A stretch of 64,000 nt of DNA from Alphaproteobacteria bacterium (GCA_018823835.1 JAHJHT010000002.1:1674001-1738000); one strand, 5' to 3'. Numbered from the stretch's first letter, positions 1-8,883 are shown. Notes: generated by a model from the letters alone, not told the origin. Made by a program: numbers and translations.

Positions 1-182
1 TTTTCCAGCGCCGCGTTGGCGGCGCCGCTTTCCGGCAGGGCGCGAACGCGCGCAACGAGATGAGTGCTGCCGTTTGATGCTTGCCCGACGCCTTCAATGG
101 CGTCGCGCGACGATCTTGGCGTCAGCCTGACGAAAAGGTCCAGGCCGTCAGACCGTGTCCGGAAGCAGCAACCGGTCGGCAA
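1..182 (-). CDS. DUF167 (YggU) family protein, 3' end outside window
   Basis: This is a partial gene running off the left edge. The minus-strand frame reads DGLDLFVRLTPRSSRDAIEG and then a segment ending in LPESGAANAALE, which matches the N-terminal half of the small DUF167/YggU family (usually about 100 residues). The function of the family is not established. It lies 5 bp after the YggT stop codon; this yggT-DUF167 pairing is common in bacteria and suggests translational coupling. No ATG or GTG is available at the 5' end, so I propose the TTG at 180-182. That start is uncertain. Confidence 0.75.
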   Translation of the reverse strand, partial: MPTGCCFRTRSDGLDLFVRLTPRSSRDAIEGVGQASNGSTHLVARVRALPESGAANAALE

Positions 183-187
183 GCCGG

Positions 188-481
188 TCAGGCGAGCAGT
201 GCAGGCGCCACGGTGGTGACGATGAACTGGCGCACGAAGAACAGCAGCAGCAGCAGGATGATCGGCGAGATATCGATGCCGCCGAGGTCGGGCATCAGGC
301 GCCGGATGGGCCGCAGCGCCGGCTCGGTCAGGCGAAACAGCATGTTGCCGATTGTGCCGACGAACTGGTTGCGCGGGTTGACCACGTTGAAGGCGTAGAG
401 CCAGGAGAAGATGGCCGACGCGATGATGATCCACCAGTAGAGGTCGAGCGCCAGGACGACGGTCTGAATGAGGGCTAGCAT
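188..481 (-). CDS. YggT family membrane protein
   Basis: A 97-residue integral membrane protein with two hydrophobic segments (about residues 3-30 and 67-92) joined by a short loop containing the [13 protein letters not shown] and [15 protein letters not shown] stretches typical of the YggT family. Family members are linked loosely to cell division, osmotic stress and membrane organisation, but the molecular role is unclear. The length is normal for a single-repeat YggT. It is followed at once by the DUF167 gene, so the two are probably one operon transcribed leftward. The ATG at 481 gives a hydrophobic start as expected. Confidence 0.9.
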   Translation of the reverse strand: MLALIQTVVLALDLYWWIIIASAIFSWLYAFNVVNPRNQFVGTIGNMLFRLTEPALRPIRRLMPDLGGIDISPIILLLLLFFVRQFIVTTVAPALLA

Positions 482-599
482 GCCGTTCTCCGTGTTGTTC
501 GCGACATGTAGCCACTGGCAGGCGATGCGGCAAGTGCCGGGCCGTTCCGGAAGCTTGACAGGCAGAGCCAGCCGCCGATAAATGCGCCATCCGCTGGAC

Positions 600-675
<76 letters not shown>

Positions 676-904
676 GGGGACTTTTCGACCACTGCTCGTT
701 GCCCTCCAGGATAGCGGCTGGCTGATCCAGACCGACGATCCACGGGCGCCAAGATCATTTTCGCTGGGGTACGGAAAAGCTGAAAGCGGCGGTCGGTATT
801 AGGCCACGGCGGAAGCTGCAACCACGATGAGCCGGCAGTTGATTTCTGTCGATCAACCCGGTGGAACATCGCATTCCGCCTGGTGGGCATTTTAGAACCC
901 CAGA

Positions 905-939
905 CAAAAAATAGGGGCCACTCCGGTTGGAGAGGCCCC
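905..939 (-). terminator. Rho-independent terminator of the Flp pilin gene
   Basis: On the minus strand an 11-position stem with one mismatch (914-924 with 929-939, loop 925-928) is followed by a run of T residues (A-tract at 905-912 on the plus strand). It lies about 34 bp beyond the pilin stop codon. The rest of 676-972 shows no convincing gene. Confidence 0.85.
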
Positions 940-972
940 ATTCTGGTCGTTGCCGGATATGCCCGACAGCGG

Positions 973-1146
973 TTAGTTGGTCGCGTTCAGCTTTGTGGCG
1001 ATGGAACTGAATTTGGCGTTGAGCGAGTTGCCGACGGCGCCACCGCCGACCATGATGGCCAGAGCGATAAGAGCAGCGATCAGACCGTATTCGATAGCTG
1101 TCGCGCCGGATTCATCCTTAACGAAATGTGCAATAATGTCAGTCAT
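973..1146 (-). CDS. Flp family type IVb pilin
   Basis: A 57-residue protein with the Flp/Fap pilin signature: short charged leader, then SG/ATAIEYGLIAALIAL, where the prepilin peptidase would cut after Gly14 and Glu and Tyr occupy the +5 and +6 positions. The hydrophobic helix continues through IAALIALAIMVGGGAVG. The product would be the major subunit of a thin Tad-type adhesive pilus. A good ribosome binding site (AGGAG) precedes the ATG at 1146, and a terminator follows. No tad/cpa assembly gene is in the window, so it is an orphan locus here. Many rhizobia keep extra flp copies away from their tad cluster. Confidence 0.9.
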   Translation of the reverse strand: MTDIIAHFVKDESGATAIEYGLIAALIALAIMVGGGAVGNSLNAKFSSIATKLNATN

Positions 1147-1646
1147 GTGGAAACTCCTAATCCACGTGTTACAGCACTTCCGTCAACTTCTGTGACTGGT
1201 TGATCGGAACCGGCAATTTAGGAAAAGGCGCTTTCTCTCGACTTAATGAAAGCTCTTACTGAATGCTGTCCGACTTGCGGAAAATTCGCACCAAATATCT
1301 GTCCACGTTCCGGCTCGGACCGATCGCAGCGGTCAGTCATCACGCGCACGGACGCTAGGCCGCCGCAGGCAGTGAACGACAACGAGAGAACATTGGAGGG
1401 CTTGTAGTGCCGAGATTCAGCGCACCTGACCAAGCCGTGTAATCCGAAGCAGTTCTGCCGACGTTCCGGAATTTGCTGCACGATGACGCATCGCGATCAG
1501 CTGCGACGGGCAATCTGCCGTTGCGACTGCGGAGCGTTGGACAGGCAATTTGACGGTTGCTAGCATCGTGAAATTGGCAGCCCACTGTCGATCAGTGCAT
1601 GTGCGTCGCCCGACGGAACTGCGCAGGCTCAAGGATGAGTTGAAGC
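1147..1646. other. Intergenic stretch without a supported gene
   Basis: About 500 bp between the pilin and the SIS-domain gene. Several short overlapping reading frames exist on both strands, but none has a plausible ribosome binding site, recognisable motif or alphaproteobacterial codon pattern. The segment just upstream of the pilin (about 1170-1260) is less GC-rich than its surroundings and probably holds the pilin promoter. I could not define its -35 and -10 elements. Confidence 0.5.
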
Positions 1647-2213
1647 GTGGCGGATACCACAGGCAATCTCTTCGGCCAAGCGCTCGGGGAACTCGGTGCC
1701 GTGCTGGACCGCGTCGATGGGCGGGCGGTCGAAGATGCTTGCCGGATGCTCGCCGGTGCCCGGCGGATCGGCGTCTATGGTTGCGGCCGTGAAGCCCTGC
1801 AAATCAACGGGTTTGCCATGCGGCTCTTCCATCTCGGCCTGCCGGTCTCTGTCGTCGGCGACATGACCATGCCGCCGCTCGGTCAGGGCGACGTGCTCTT
1901 TGCCAGATCGGGTTCGGGCGAAACGGGAACGGTGCTTACGCTGATGAAGGTCGCGCAGGCCGCCGGGGCGAAAAACCTGCTGGTCACCGCGCAGCCCGGT
2001 GCGAGCGCAGCCGCACTGGCCGACGTCACGTTGACCATCCCTGCCCAGACCATGGCCGACGACCAGGGCGCCCGAAAGACCTCCGTGCTTCCGATGGGCT
2101 CGGTCTTCGAAGGTGCGCTCTTCCTGCTCTTTGAAGTGATGGTGCTCAGGCTCAAGACCACGCTCGACATATCGGCCGAGGCGATGCGGGCCCGACACAC
2201 GAACATGGAATAG
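1647..2213 (+). CDS. SIS-domain sugar-phosphate isomerase (6-phospho-3-hexuloisomerase-like)
   Basis: A 188-residue single SIS-domain protein, a cytoplasmic fold that binds phosphosugars. The phosphate-binding serine motif ARSGSGETGTV lies at about residues 86-96, preceded by the strand GDVLF, and IGVYGCGREA at 41-50 begins the domain. Length and layout resemble 6-phospho-3-hexuloisomerase (HxlB/PHI) and related ketose-phosphate isomerases. It converges on the ABC transporter genes of the carbohydrate cluster and may act with the ribokinase-like protein. The GTG start is supported by AAGGA 11 bp upstream. The substrate is unknown. Confidence 0.8.
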   Translation: MADTTGNLFGQALGELGAVLDRVDGRAVEDACRMLAGARRIGVYGCGREALQINGFAMRLFHLGLPVSVVGDMTMPPLGQGDVLFARSGSGETGTVLTLMKVAQAAGAKNLLVTAQPGASAAALADVTLTIPAQTMADDQGARKTSVLPMGSVFEGALFLLFEVMVLRLKTTLDISAEAMRARHTNME

Positions 2214-2340
2214 CTGCGCGCTACGAACGCATGTTCTCAGGCCATGTCCGCACGGCGGCCGGCGGGCAGCGGCCGTTCGTCCTGCCGCTCGGCGTAGCGG
2301 AGCGGCTGGGCGGCCTGCTGCAGGAGAAGTGGTCGAAAAC

Positions 2341-3258
2341 CTACTTCACGGCGCCGGCGGTCATTCCCTTGATCAGGTAGCGCTCGAGCACCACGCCGAT
2401 CACGATGAGCGGCAGAATGGCGGCGAAGGAAAGGGCGGCCATTGCCCACCAGTTGATGCCCTGGCTGCCGGTCTGCGAGGCGACCATCACCGGCAGGGTA
2501 TTGGCGTGGGTGGAAGTAAGCAGCGCGGCGAAGAAATACTCGTTCCAGGTCAGCACGAGGCTGAGGATGAAGGCCGCAATCATTCCCGGCAGCGCGATCG
2601 GCAGGATGATGGCGAAGAAGGCGCCCCAGATCGACAGTCCGTCGACGAGGGCCGCCTCTTCCAGCTCCGTCGGGATCGACTCGAACTGGTCGCGCATGAT
2701 CCAGATGACGATCGGGAGCACTGTCAGCGTATAGAGCAGGATCAGGCCGACCCGCGTGTCGAGCAGGGCGAGCTGCTTGTAGAGGACGAGGAAGGGCAGG
2801 GCGAGTACGACCGGCGGCAGGATGAGCTGCGACAGGAAGAAGAAGGAAATGTCGGAATTGCGCATGAAGCCGAACTTGTAGGAAAAGCGCGACAGGCCGT
2901 AGGCGGCGAGCGAGCCGAGCACCACCGCGATGGAAGAGGATGCGACGGCGGTGATTGCGGAGTTGAAGAACCGCTTCACGAACTCGTCGCGCACCGTGCT
3001 TTCGGCGCCGATGGTGTCCGGCGACATGCCGAGCGACCGCCAGCCCAGCCAGGCCGGCGTGTAGTCGACCCAGGGGATCAGGGCGCCCTGCATGACGTTG
3101 GGCGCGATCTTGAAGCTGGTCGTCGCGGTCCAGTAGATCGGAAACAGGCAGACGATCGCCCAGGCAATCAGCAGGATGTAGATGACGGCCTTGCCGGCAA
3201 GCCGCCGGGTGCGGAAGGCCAGGTCGGCCTCGCTGTCGCGGAAGATCGCTTCGCTCAT
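2341..3258 (-). CDS. ABC transporter permease, CUT1 (MalG-type)
   Basis: A 305-residue inner-membrane permease with six predicted helices. The cytoplasmic EAA loop is visible as EEAALVDGLSIWGAFFAIIL, followed by a proline typical of the family, and a LTWNEYFFAALLTS segment is characteristic of MalG-like subunits. The ATG at 3258 overlaps the stop codon of the upstream permease as ATGA, giving translational coupling. An in-frame extension further upstream exists but lies inside the partner gene and is not real. It is the last gene of the minus-strand transporter operon and should pair with the 3255-4358 permease. Confidence 0.93.
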   Translation of the reverse strand: MSEAIFRDSEADLAFRTRRLAGKAVIYILLIAWAIVCLFPIYWTATTSFKIAPNVMQGALIPWVDYTPAWLGWRSLGMSPDTIGAESTVRDEFVKRFFNSAITAVASSSIAVVLGSLAAYGLSRFSYKFGFMRNSDISFFFLSQLILPPVVLALPFLVLYKQLALLDTRVGLILLYTLTVLPIVIWIMRDQFESIPTELEEAALVDGLSIWGAFFAIILPIALPGMIAAFILSLVLTWNEYFFAALLTSTHANTLPVMVASQTGSQGINWWAMAALSFAAILPLIVIGVVLERYLIKGMTAGAVK

Positions 3259-4358
3259 GTCCGTGGCCTCGCAAAGCGGTCGGCGACCTTCATCAATATG
3301 GTCATCGTGATGATGATGATGACCAGGTAGACCATCGCCAGCAAAGTGCCGTAGCCGACGTTGGAGCGGTCGCGGTACTCGCGGAAGATGAACGAGGTGA
3401 CGGTGTCGGTGGCGCCGCCCGGCCCGCCCGCGGTGAGGTTGATCACGATGTCGGCCAGCTTCAGTTTGAAGATGATGCGGATCAGGATCGCGGTGACGGA
3501 GACCGGCAGCATCAGTGGGAAGGTGATCTCCCAGAAGGTCTTCCACGGCCCTGCGCCGTCGACGCGGGCAGCCTCTGTCAGTTCCTTGGGAATGGCCTGC
3601 AGGCCGGCAAGGATCATGATCATCATGAAGGGGATGAAGGTCCAGGCATCGAGCAGCATGATGGTGGCGCGCGCGATCTCCGGCGAACCGAAGAAGGAGG
3701 GACTGTCCCAACCGATCCATCGGGCAAAGCGCGCGATCGGGCCGAAGCGGATTTCCAGCATCGACTTGCCGATCATCCAGCTCACCGCCACCGGGGACAG
3801 CATCAGCGGCAGAAGGAAGGCTACCCGGAAGAACTTCCGGGCTCGGATCTCGGCATTGAGCAGAAGGGCAAGTCCGAAGGCGACCGCGTATTCAACCAGG
3901 ATGGCGAGGCTGTACCAGACCATGTTGCGCAGCGCGTTCCAGTAGAACGGGTCGCTCCACATCTGGCGGACATTGTCGAGCCCGTTGAACTGGCGGCCGA
4001 GCGGGGACGCGAGGTTCCAGCTCGAAAAGGCGATGATCAGCCCGAACAGGATGGGGAAGACGGTCAGCGAGACGACAAAGAGGGCCGCAGGCAGCACGAA
4101 CAGCGTGCGCTTGCCGTGCTCGCCGCGGATCAGGACCTGGCTCCAACAGAGGCAGATGGACCAGAGGATGTAGGCGAAGAGGGTCGGCCGCCAATTGCTG
4201 AAGCCGAATTCCATGAGGCCGGCATGCTGGGCCGTCTGGGCGGCCGCGACGAGAGCGACGACGAGGGCCGAACCCCAAACGATCGCCCGCCCGAACAACT
4301 TTCGACTGTCGGAGATGTCGTCTGCCGTGACGACGTGAAGTAGATCTCCCTGGCTCAT
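3255..4358 (-). CDS. ABC transporter permease, CUT1 (MalF-type) with N-terminal extension
   Basis: A 367-residue permease. Residues from about 90 onward look like a normal MalF-type subunit of some 290 residues, with the EAA loop EAARVDGAGPWKTFWEITFP. The first 85 or so residues are extra and include two hydrophobic stretches (SALVVALVAAAQTAQHAG and the FAYILWSICLCW region). The subunit carries the sugar through the inner membrane together with the 2341-3258 permease and the ATPase at 6398. It starts 105 bp after the binding-protein gene, beyond a strong hairpin that may lower permease expression relative to the binding protein. Confidence 0.92.
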   Translation of the reverse strand: MSQGDLLHVVTADDISDSRKLFGRAIVWGSALVVALVAAAQTAQHAGLMEFGFSNWRPTLFAYILWSICLCWSQVLIRGEHGKRTLFVLPAALFVVSLTVFPILFGLIIAFSSWNLASPLGRQFNGLDNVRQMWSDPFYWNALRNMVWYSLAILVEYAVAFGLALLLNAEIRARKFFRVAFLLPLMLSPVAVSWMIGKSMLEIRFGPIARFARWIGWDSPSFFGSPEIARATIMLLDAWTFIPFMMIMILAGLQAIPKELTEAARVDGAGPWKTFWEITFPLMLPVSVTAILIRIIFKLKLADIVINLTAGGPGGATDTVTSFIFREYRDRSNVGYGTLLAMVYLVIIIITMTILMKVADRFARPRT

Positions 4359-4428
4359 GCGCCCCCGACACTCAGATCATGCAGTTCCGGAACAGGCTCT
4401 GTGCGCCAGTCCGGTCGAAGTAGAATGG

Positions 4429-4460
4429 TTCGGGGCGCGCGCAATGACGCGCGCCCCGAA
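4429..4460 (-). terminator. Perfect 13-bp hairpin between binding-protein and permease genes
   Basis: An exact 13-bp inverted repeat (4429-4441 with 4448-4460) with a six-base loop lies just after the stop codon of the binding-protein gene. It has no T-run on the minus strand, so it is more likely a partial attenuator or mRNA-stabilising structure, of the kind known from malE-malF-type operons, than a full terminator. Confidence 0.7.
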
Positions 4461-4463
4461 GTA

Positions 4464-6122
4464 TCACATGCCGAGCGAGGCCTTGTAGAGCTTGATCTGG
4501 CTCTCGCGTCCGATCTGGTCGGTGATCTTCTCCCAGGCGGCGGCGATGGCATCCGCCGTCTCCTGCGCCGACTTGTACTGGCCGGCGAAGCCCTTCGCCA
4601 GCTCGTCCTCGGCGACGGAGTAGTACTGGAAGATGCCGGGGATGCGCGGCTCGATCGCGGCATTCGGGTGGTTGTAGCTGTCGAGGTTCGAGCCGAGATA
4701 GTCCTCGATATAGGCGCGGTCGTAGCCTGCCTTTTCCCACTCCTCGTAGTTGAAGTGCGACTGGCGGTATGGCTGGAAGCCCGACGGATATGCCGAAGTC
4801 CACAGGCTGAGGTCCTTGCCGCCCAGATGCGCGGCGGCGGACCAGGCCGCCTTGCGCTTTTTCTCGTCGCCGGAGACGCGGCTGGTGACATAGATGCCCC
4901 AGCCGATATAGGCCATGTTGGGGGCGAAGTTGCCGCCCTCAGGCGTCTCCCATTCGCCGGTCGCGGAATTGTAGACCTTGTCGGAGCCGGGGTTGATCGA
5001 GAAGCCGACAACGTCGCCCACCACCGAAGTGTCGGAGGTGCGGGCGCTCGAGCCGACGTCGCCCCACCAGCAGACGCCACCGCCGGTGCCGGCGAGGAAC
5101 TGCTGGAAGGCGGTCGTGCCGGGGTCGGCGTTGATCTGGTCGGTCGGATAGGCGCCGGCCTCGATCAGGTCCATGACGTCCTGGATGGCCTGGACCCATG
5201 CCGGGTTGTTGACGCGCGGCTTCATCGTGTCGGCATCGAACAGCCAGGCCTTGTCGTCGGGGTGCTTGGCGTAGGCCGAAGCGCGATCCTCGAGGAAGTA
5301 GAAGCCGAAGCCGCCCCAGCCCTTGAGCGGGTCGAGGAAGCCGTAGGCATCGAGCCCGGTCAGCGGGTCCTTCTGGCCCTTCACCTTGGTGGAGAACTCG
5401 TTGACCTGCTGCCAGGTGGTCGGAGCCTCGGTCATGCCGGTCGCGCCGGAGATCGCCGCGTCGGCGAAATAATCCTTGCGGTAGGAGAAGGTGTGGCAGT
5501 CGCCGTCGATGGTGATGCGGTAGGTCTTGCCGTCCCAGGTGCCGACCGGCGCCTTCAGGTAGCCGACCAGGTCATCGGCGTCGATCTGCGCGGCAACCCA
5601 GTCTGGCATCTCGTCGAGCAGACCCTTGCTCGCCGTGTCGCCCTCGAAGGGCGCGCCCATCTCGATGATGTCGAAATCGACCGTGCCGGTTGCAATCGAC
5701 TGCTGCAGGCGCGCGTTGTAGTCGGCCTGGGCAAGGTCGATCCAGCTGATCTTGGCGCCGGTATAGGCCTCCCACGGCTTCAGGAAGCCGCGGAACAGGA
5801 AGTTGTGCAGATTCTGGTTGTTGAGACCCATGAAGGTCAGTTCGACGCCGGCGAATTCGCCCTCAGCGACGCTGGCCTTGGTTGCACCCAGGCACAACTC
5901 GCCAACCTTCTGCCAGTCGGCATCGGTGGGCGAGCCCTTGCCGACGCCGGGAATCTGCAGGATCTGTGCGCGCACATCGTCCTGCGCGGATGCCTGACGC
6001 GTCAGCGCGGCAAGCGGGCCCGTCGAGGCCGCGGCCACAGCTGCCATGCTTGCGGCGCCCTTGAGCAGTTCGCGGCGAGTAGCTCCCGCGCTTACCAATA
6101 GTTCGTAGATACCGGTTTTCAT
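4464..6122 (-). CDS. Extracellular solute-binding protein, CUT1 family, Tat-exported
   Basis: A 552-residue periplasmic sugar-binding protein, long for its family (about 420 is usual). The N-terminus carries a twin-arginine signal, TRRELLKG at residues 15-22, a hydrophobic stretch, and a probable cut after ASA at 44-46. The mature part has the solute-binding family 1 pattern of loops and aromatic residues (for example GVCWWGDVG and NMAYIGWGIYV). I chose the ATG at 6122 because GGGAGGAA lies 6 bp upstream and the Tat motif then falls in place. It is the first gene of the minus-strand operon, ahead of two permeases, and is divergent from the ATPase. A pentose, deoxyhexose or oligosaccharide ligand is my inference. 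Confidence 0.9.
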   Translation of the reverse strand: MKTGIYELLVSAGATRRELLKGAASMAAVAAASTGPLAALTRQASAQDDVRAQILQIPGVGKGSPTDADWQKVGELCLGATKASVAEGEFAGVELTFMGLNNQNLHNFLFRGFLKPWEAYTGAKISWIDLAQADYNARLQQSIATGTVDFDIIEMGAPFEGDTASKGLLDEMPDWVAAQIDADDLVGYLKAPVGTWDGKTYRITIDGDCHTFSYRKDYFADAAISGATGMTEAPTTWQQVNEFSTKVKGQKDPLTGLDAYGFLDPLKGWGGFGFYFLEDRASAYAKHPDDKAWLFDADTMKPRVNNPAWVQAIQDVMDLIEAGAYPTDQINADPGTTAFQQFLAGTGGGVCWWGDVGSSARTSDTSVVGDVVGFSINPGSDKVYNSATGEWETPEGGNFAPNMAYIGWGIYVTSRVSGDEKKRKAAWSAAAHLGGKDLSLWTSAYPSGFQPYRQSHFNYEEWEKAGYDRAYIEDYLGSNLDSYNHPNAAIEPRIPGIFQYYSVAEDELAKGFAGQYKSAQETADAIAAAWEKITDQIGRESQIKLYKASLGM

Positions 6123-6397
6123 ACACGTTCCTCCCAAAGCGTTACTCGGATTGTCCTTGCACTCACGAACCGGTTCACCTCCGTCCCTCAAACCGGCCCG
6201 ACTGATCGATTTGGCTGTCTCGTCCGATACCTGCGAAGGCTTACGAGAGACGCCAAGACGACAGAAAGCGCTCGACACTATGGAGCAAGACCCGTTGGAG
6301 TCAACGCGATCAGCGATGTCGGTGGCGGGGTGCAATCGCGCAGTGGACTTGGCCACCCCTCTTGGCTAGCTTCGTGCCGAATTGCATTGGGGGGACG
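6123..6397. promoter_or_regulatory. Divergent promoter region of the sugar transporter
   Basis: 275 bp separate the binding-protein gene (leftward) from the ATPase gene (rightward), so both promoters must lie here. The palindrome GAACCGGTTC at 6167-6176 has the central CG symmetry seen in LacI-family operators and sits about 45 bp from the binding-protein start. No LacI-type gene is nearby, so the regulator would act in trans. This is a weak assignment. Confidence 0.35.
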
Positions 6398-7447
6398 ATG
6401 GCGCAGGTCGCAATCCGGAACGTGTCGAAGGCATTCGGGTCGGTGCAGGTTCTGCACGGAATCGATGTCGACATCGCCGATGGTGAGTTCGTGGCGCTGG
6501 TCGGTCCGTCGGGCTGCGGCAAGTCCACCCTGCTGCGGATGATCGCAGGCCTGGAAGCCGTCACGGGCGGCACGGTCGCCATCGGCGACCGCATCGTGAA
6601 CCATCTGCCGCCCAGCGAGCGCGACATCGCCATGGTGTTCCAGAACTATGCGCTCTACCCGCACAAGACGGTGGCGCAGAACATGGGTTTTGCGCTGAAG
6701 ATGCGCGGCGTCGAGCGGGCGCAGATCGACGAGCGGGTGCGCACGGCGGCCGAAATCCTCGATCTGACGCCGTATCTGGGCCGCTACCCGCGCCAGCTCT
6801 CGGGCGGACAGCGCCAGCGCGTCGCCATGGGCCGCGCCATCGTGCGAAACCCCAAGGTGTTCCTGTTCGACGAGCCGCTCTCGAACCTCGACGCCAAGCT
6901 GCGCGTGCAGATGCGGGCCGAGATCAAGGAACTGCACCAGCGCCTCAAGACGACGACCATCTACGTCACCCACGACCAGGTGGAGGCGATGACGATGGCG
7001 GACAAGATCGTGGTGATGCAAGCTGGCCGCATCGAGCAGGTCGGCGCACCGCTGGAACTCTTCGACCGGCCGGCCAACACCTTCGTGGCGGGATTTATCG
7101 GCTCGCCGGCGATGAACATGCTCAAGGGCAGCGTCGAGGCCGACGGCGTGCGGGTCGGCAGCGCCTTGCTGCCCCTTTCGGGAGACCAGCAGGTTTCGGC
7201 GGGGCAGGAGGTCGTCTATGGCGTGCGGCCAGAGCATTTCGAGATCGCCGATGAAGGGCTGCCGGCACGCATCTCCGTCGTCGAGCCTACCGGCTCCGAG
7301 ACCACGGTGGTGCTGCGCTTCGGCGGCAGCGAGATCGTCGCACTCTTCCGCGAGCGGCACGATTTCAAGCCTGGCGAGACGCTTCTCCTGAGGCCCCGCA
7401 AGGAACTGGTTCATCTCTTCGACCCGAAGGACGGTCAGCGGCTCTGA
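6398..7447 (+). CDS. ABC transporter ATP-binding protein (MalK/UgpC type)
   Basis: A 349-residue ATPase with Walker [10 protein letters not shown] (about 37-45), signature LSGGQRQRV (134-142), Walker [13 protein letters not shown] (154-165), the switch histidine in [13 protein letters not shown], and a C-terminal OB-fold regulatory region typical of CUT1 importers ([18 protein letters not shown]). It powers the permease pair on the opposite strand. The ATG at 6398 is preceded by a GGGGG Shine-Dalgarno-like run; an upstream TTG adds twelve residues with no similarity and was rejected. It is the first gene of a rightward operon with fucU and the kinase. Confidence 0.94.
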   Translation: MAQVAIRNVSKAFGSVQVLHGIDVDIADGEFVALVGPSGCGKSTLLRMIAGLEAVTGGTVAIGDRIVNHLPPSERDIAMVFQNYALYPHKTVAQNMGFALKMRGVERAQIDERVRTAAEILDLTPYLGRYPRQLSGGQRQRVAMGRAIVRNPKVFLFDEPLSNLDAKLRVQMRAEIKELHQRLKTTTIYVTHDQVEAMTMADKIVVMQAGRIEQVGAPLELFDRPANTFVAGFIGSPAMNMLKGSVEADGVRVGSALLPLSGDQQVSAGQEVVYGVRPEHFEIADEGLPARISVVEPTGSETTVVLRFGGSEIVALFRERHDFKPGETLLLRPRKELVHLFDPKDGQRL

Positions 7448-7487
7448 CGCGCCGCCCTCAATCCCCAACTCCCGGAGGAGTACACTG

Positions 7488-7943
7488 ATGCTGAAAGGTA
7501 TCCACCCGCTTCTGAACGCCGAGGTGCTGCATGCTCTGCGCGCCATGGGGCATGGCGATGACCTGATCATCGCCGACACCAACTTCCCCTCGGATTCGGT
7601 CGCCAGGCAAACGAGGCTCGGCAAGCTGCTCAGGATGGACAACACGACGTCGGCAGAGGCCGCGGCTGCGATCCTTTCGGTTTACCCGCTCGACAGTTTC
7701 GTCGACGACGCCGCCGCACGCATGGAAATCGTCGGCAAGCCGAAGGAAGTCCCGCCGGTCCAGAAAGAAGTGCAGAAGGTCATCGACAAGGCCGAGGGCA
7801 AGTCCTGGCCGATGATTTCGGTCGAACGCTATGCCTTCTACGAGCGCGCCAAGCAGGCCTATTGCGTGATCCAGACCGGCGAGCGGCGCTTCTACGGGTG
7901 TTTCGCTTTCCGGAAGGGCGTGATCCCGCCGGATGCGGGCTGA
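7488..7943 (+). CDS. fucU: FucU-like L-fucose mutarotase (RbsD/FucU family)
   Basis: A 151-residue cytoplasmic protein. Its N-terminus MLKGIHPLLNAEVLHALRAM, followed by GHGDDLIIADTNFPS, and its C-terminal RYAFYERAKQAYCVIQTGE match the RbsD/FucU family and are closer to FucU than to RbsD. These enzymes interconvert sugar anomers, speeding entry into catabolism. A strong ribosome binding site (GGAGGAG) precedes the ATG. It lies 40 bp after the ATPase gene and next to the kinase gene. With the lactonase-like and dehydrogenase-like genes nearby, it supports L-fucose or a similar 6-deoxy or pentose sugar as the substrate of the cluster. Confidence 0.88.
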   Translation: MLKGIHPLLNAEVLHALRAMGHGDDLIIADTNFPSDSVARQTRLGKLLRMDNTTSAEAAAAILSVYPLDSFVDDAAARMEIVGKPKEVPPVQKEVQKVIDKAEGKSWPMISVERYAFYERAKQAYCVIQTGERRFYGCFAFRKGVIPPDAG

Positions 7944-7950
7944 TACGACG

Positions 7951-8883
7951 ATGCCGGAACAGAAGCCAATAGTCATCCTCGGCGTGTTCGTTGCCGACAC
8001 GGCTTATCGCGCCGCGCGCGCGCCTCGCATGGGCGAGACAATCCTCGGGTCGGATTTCAAGCTGGGGCCGGGAGGCAAGGGCTCCAACCAGGCTGTCGCC
8101 GCAGGCAGGCTCGGCGCCGACGTCACTTTCATGACGCGGCTCGGGCGCGACCCGTTTGCCGACATGGCGCGCGCAACCTGGAAGCAAGCCGGCGTGAAGG
8201 CGGCCGCCATCGAGACGCCGGACAGCTATACGGGTGCTGCATATATCTTCGTCGAGGAGACGACCGGCAACAACGCGATCATCGTGTGCCCGGGTGCTGC
8301 CTCGCAGATTTCGCCGGCCGATATCGAAGAGAGTGCGGAGCTGATCCGCTCCGCCGGCGTCTTCGTCACGCAGCTGGAGCAGCCAATCGATGCCGCCCTA
8401 CGTGCGCTCGAGATCGCACGGCAGGCCGGGGTGACGACGATTCTCAATCCGGCCCCGGCGGCGAAGCTGCCGGATGCGATGTTTACGCTCTGCGATTACA
8501 TCACGCCCAACGAGACCGAGGCAGCCGAACTGACGGGAATTGCCGTGGAGACTGTGGATGACGCCCGTCGCGCGGCCGACCGGCTGATCGAAATGGGCGT
8601 GGGCACGGCAATCATCACCCTTGGAGAGAAGGGTGCGCTACTGCATGGCAAGGGGCAATCCGAACATGTGCCCCCAGTCGCTGCGGGCCCGGTGGTCGAG
8701 ACCACAGGGGCCGGCGATGCCTTCAATGGCGGACTTGCCGCGGCCCTTTCGCGGGGCATGGCACCGGCCGACGCGGTCCGCTTCGCCTGTGCCGTCGCCG
8801 GCATCTCGGTGACGCGACCCGGCACCGCGCCTTCGATGCCGACGCTCGCTGAAGTCGAGGCGCTTTTGGGTCGCAACAGCTGA
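7951..8883 (+). CDS. Ribokinase-like carbohydrate kinase (PfkB family)
   Basis: A 310-residue PfkB-family kinase. The N-terminal glycine-rich region GPGGKGSNQAVAAGRLG binds sugar, and TTGAGDAFNG (about 251-260) holds the catalytic aspartate and anion hole, with TPNETEA as the family's metal/ATP motif. The product would be a phosphorylated pentose or ketose. The start could also be the ATG at 7933, which overlaps the fucU end; the one used here gives a typical ribokinase N-terminus. A kinase beside a mutarotase and an SIS isomerase suggests a phosphorylative branch in addition to the oxidative enzymes downstream. Confidence 0.88.
   Translation: MPEQKPIVILGVFVADTAYRAARAPRMGETILGSDFKLGPGGKGSNQAVAAGRLGADVTFMTRLGRDPFADMARATWKQAGVKAAAIETPDSYTGAAYIFVEETTGNNAIIVCPGAASQISPADIEESAELIRSAGVFVTQLEQPIDAALRALEIARQAGVTTILNPAPAAKLPDAMFTLCDYITPNETEAAELTGIAVETVDDARRAADRLIEMGVGTAIITLGEKGALLHGKGQSEHVPPVAAGPVVETTGAGDAFNGGLAAALSRGMAPADAVRFACAVAGISVTRPGTAPSMPTLAEVEALLGRNS

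Noticed and set aside
1218-1632. Overlapping short frames on both strands between the pilin and SIS genes
   Set aside because: No ribosome sites, no motifs and mutually exclusive; treated as non-coding.
2237-3274. Minus-strand frame of 345 codons overlapping the MalG-type permease
   Set aside because: Arg/Pro/His-rich translation without structure; the overlapping frame encodes a clear permease.
4451-4466. Another CGAAGTAT sequence, at first taken as a further copy of the two-component palindrome
   Set aside because: It is formed by the right arm of the 13-bp hairpin plus the following bases, has no second arm and lies downstream of a stop codon.
4401-6101. A 566-codon plus-strand open frame opposite the binding-protein gene
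   Set aside because: It is a mirror of the codon bias of the minus-strand gene, has no motif, and the minus-strand product is an obvious Tat-exported binding protein.
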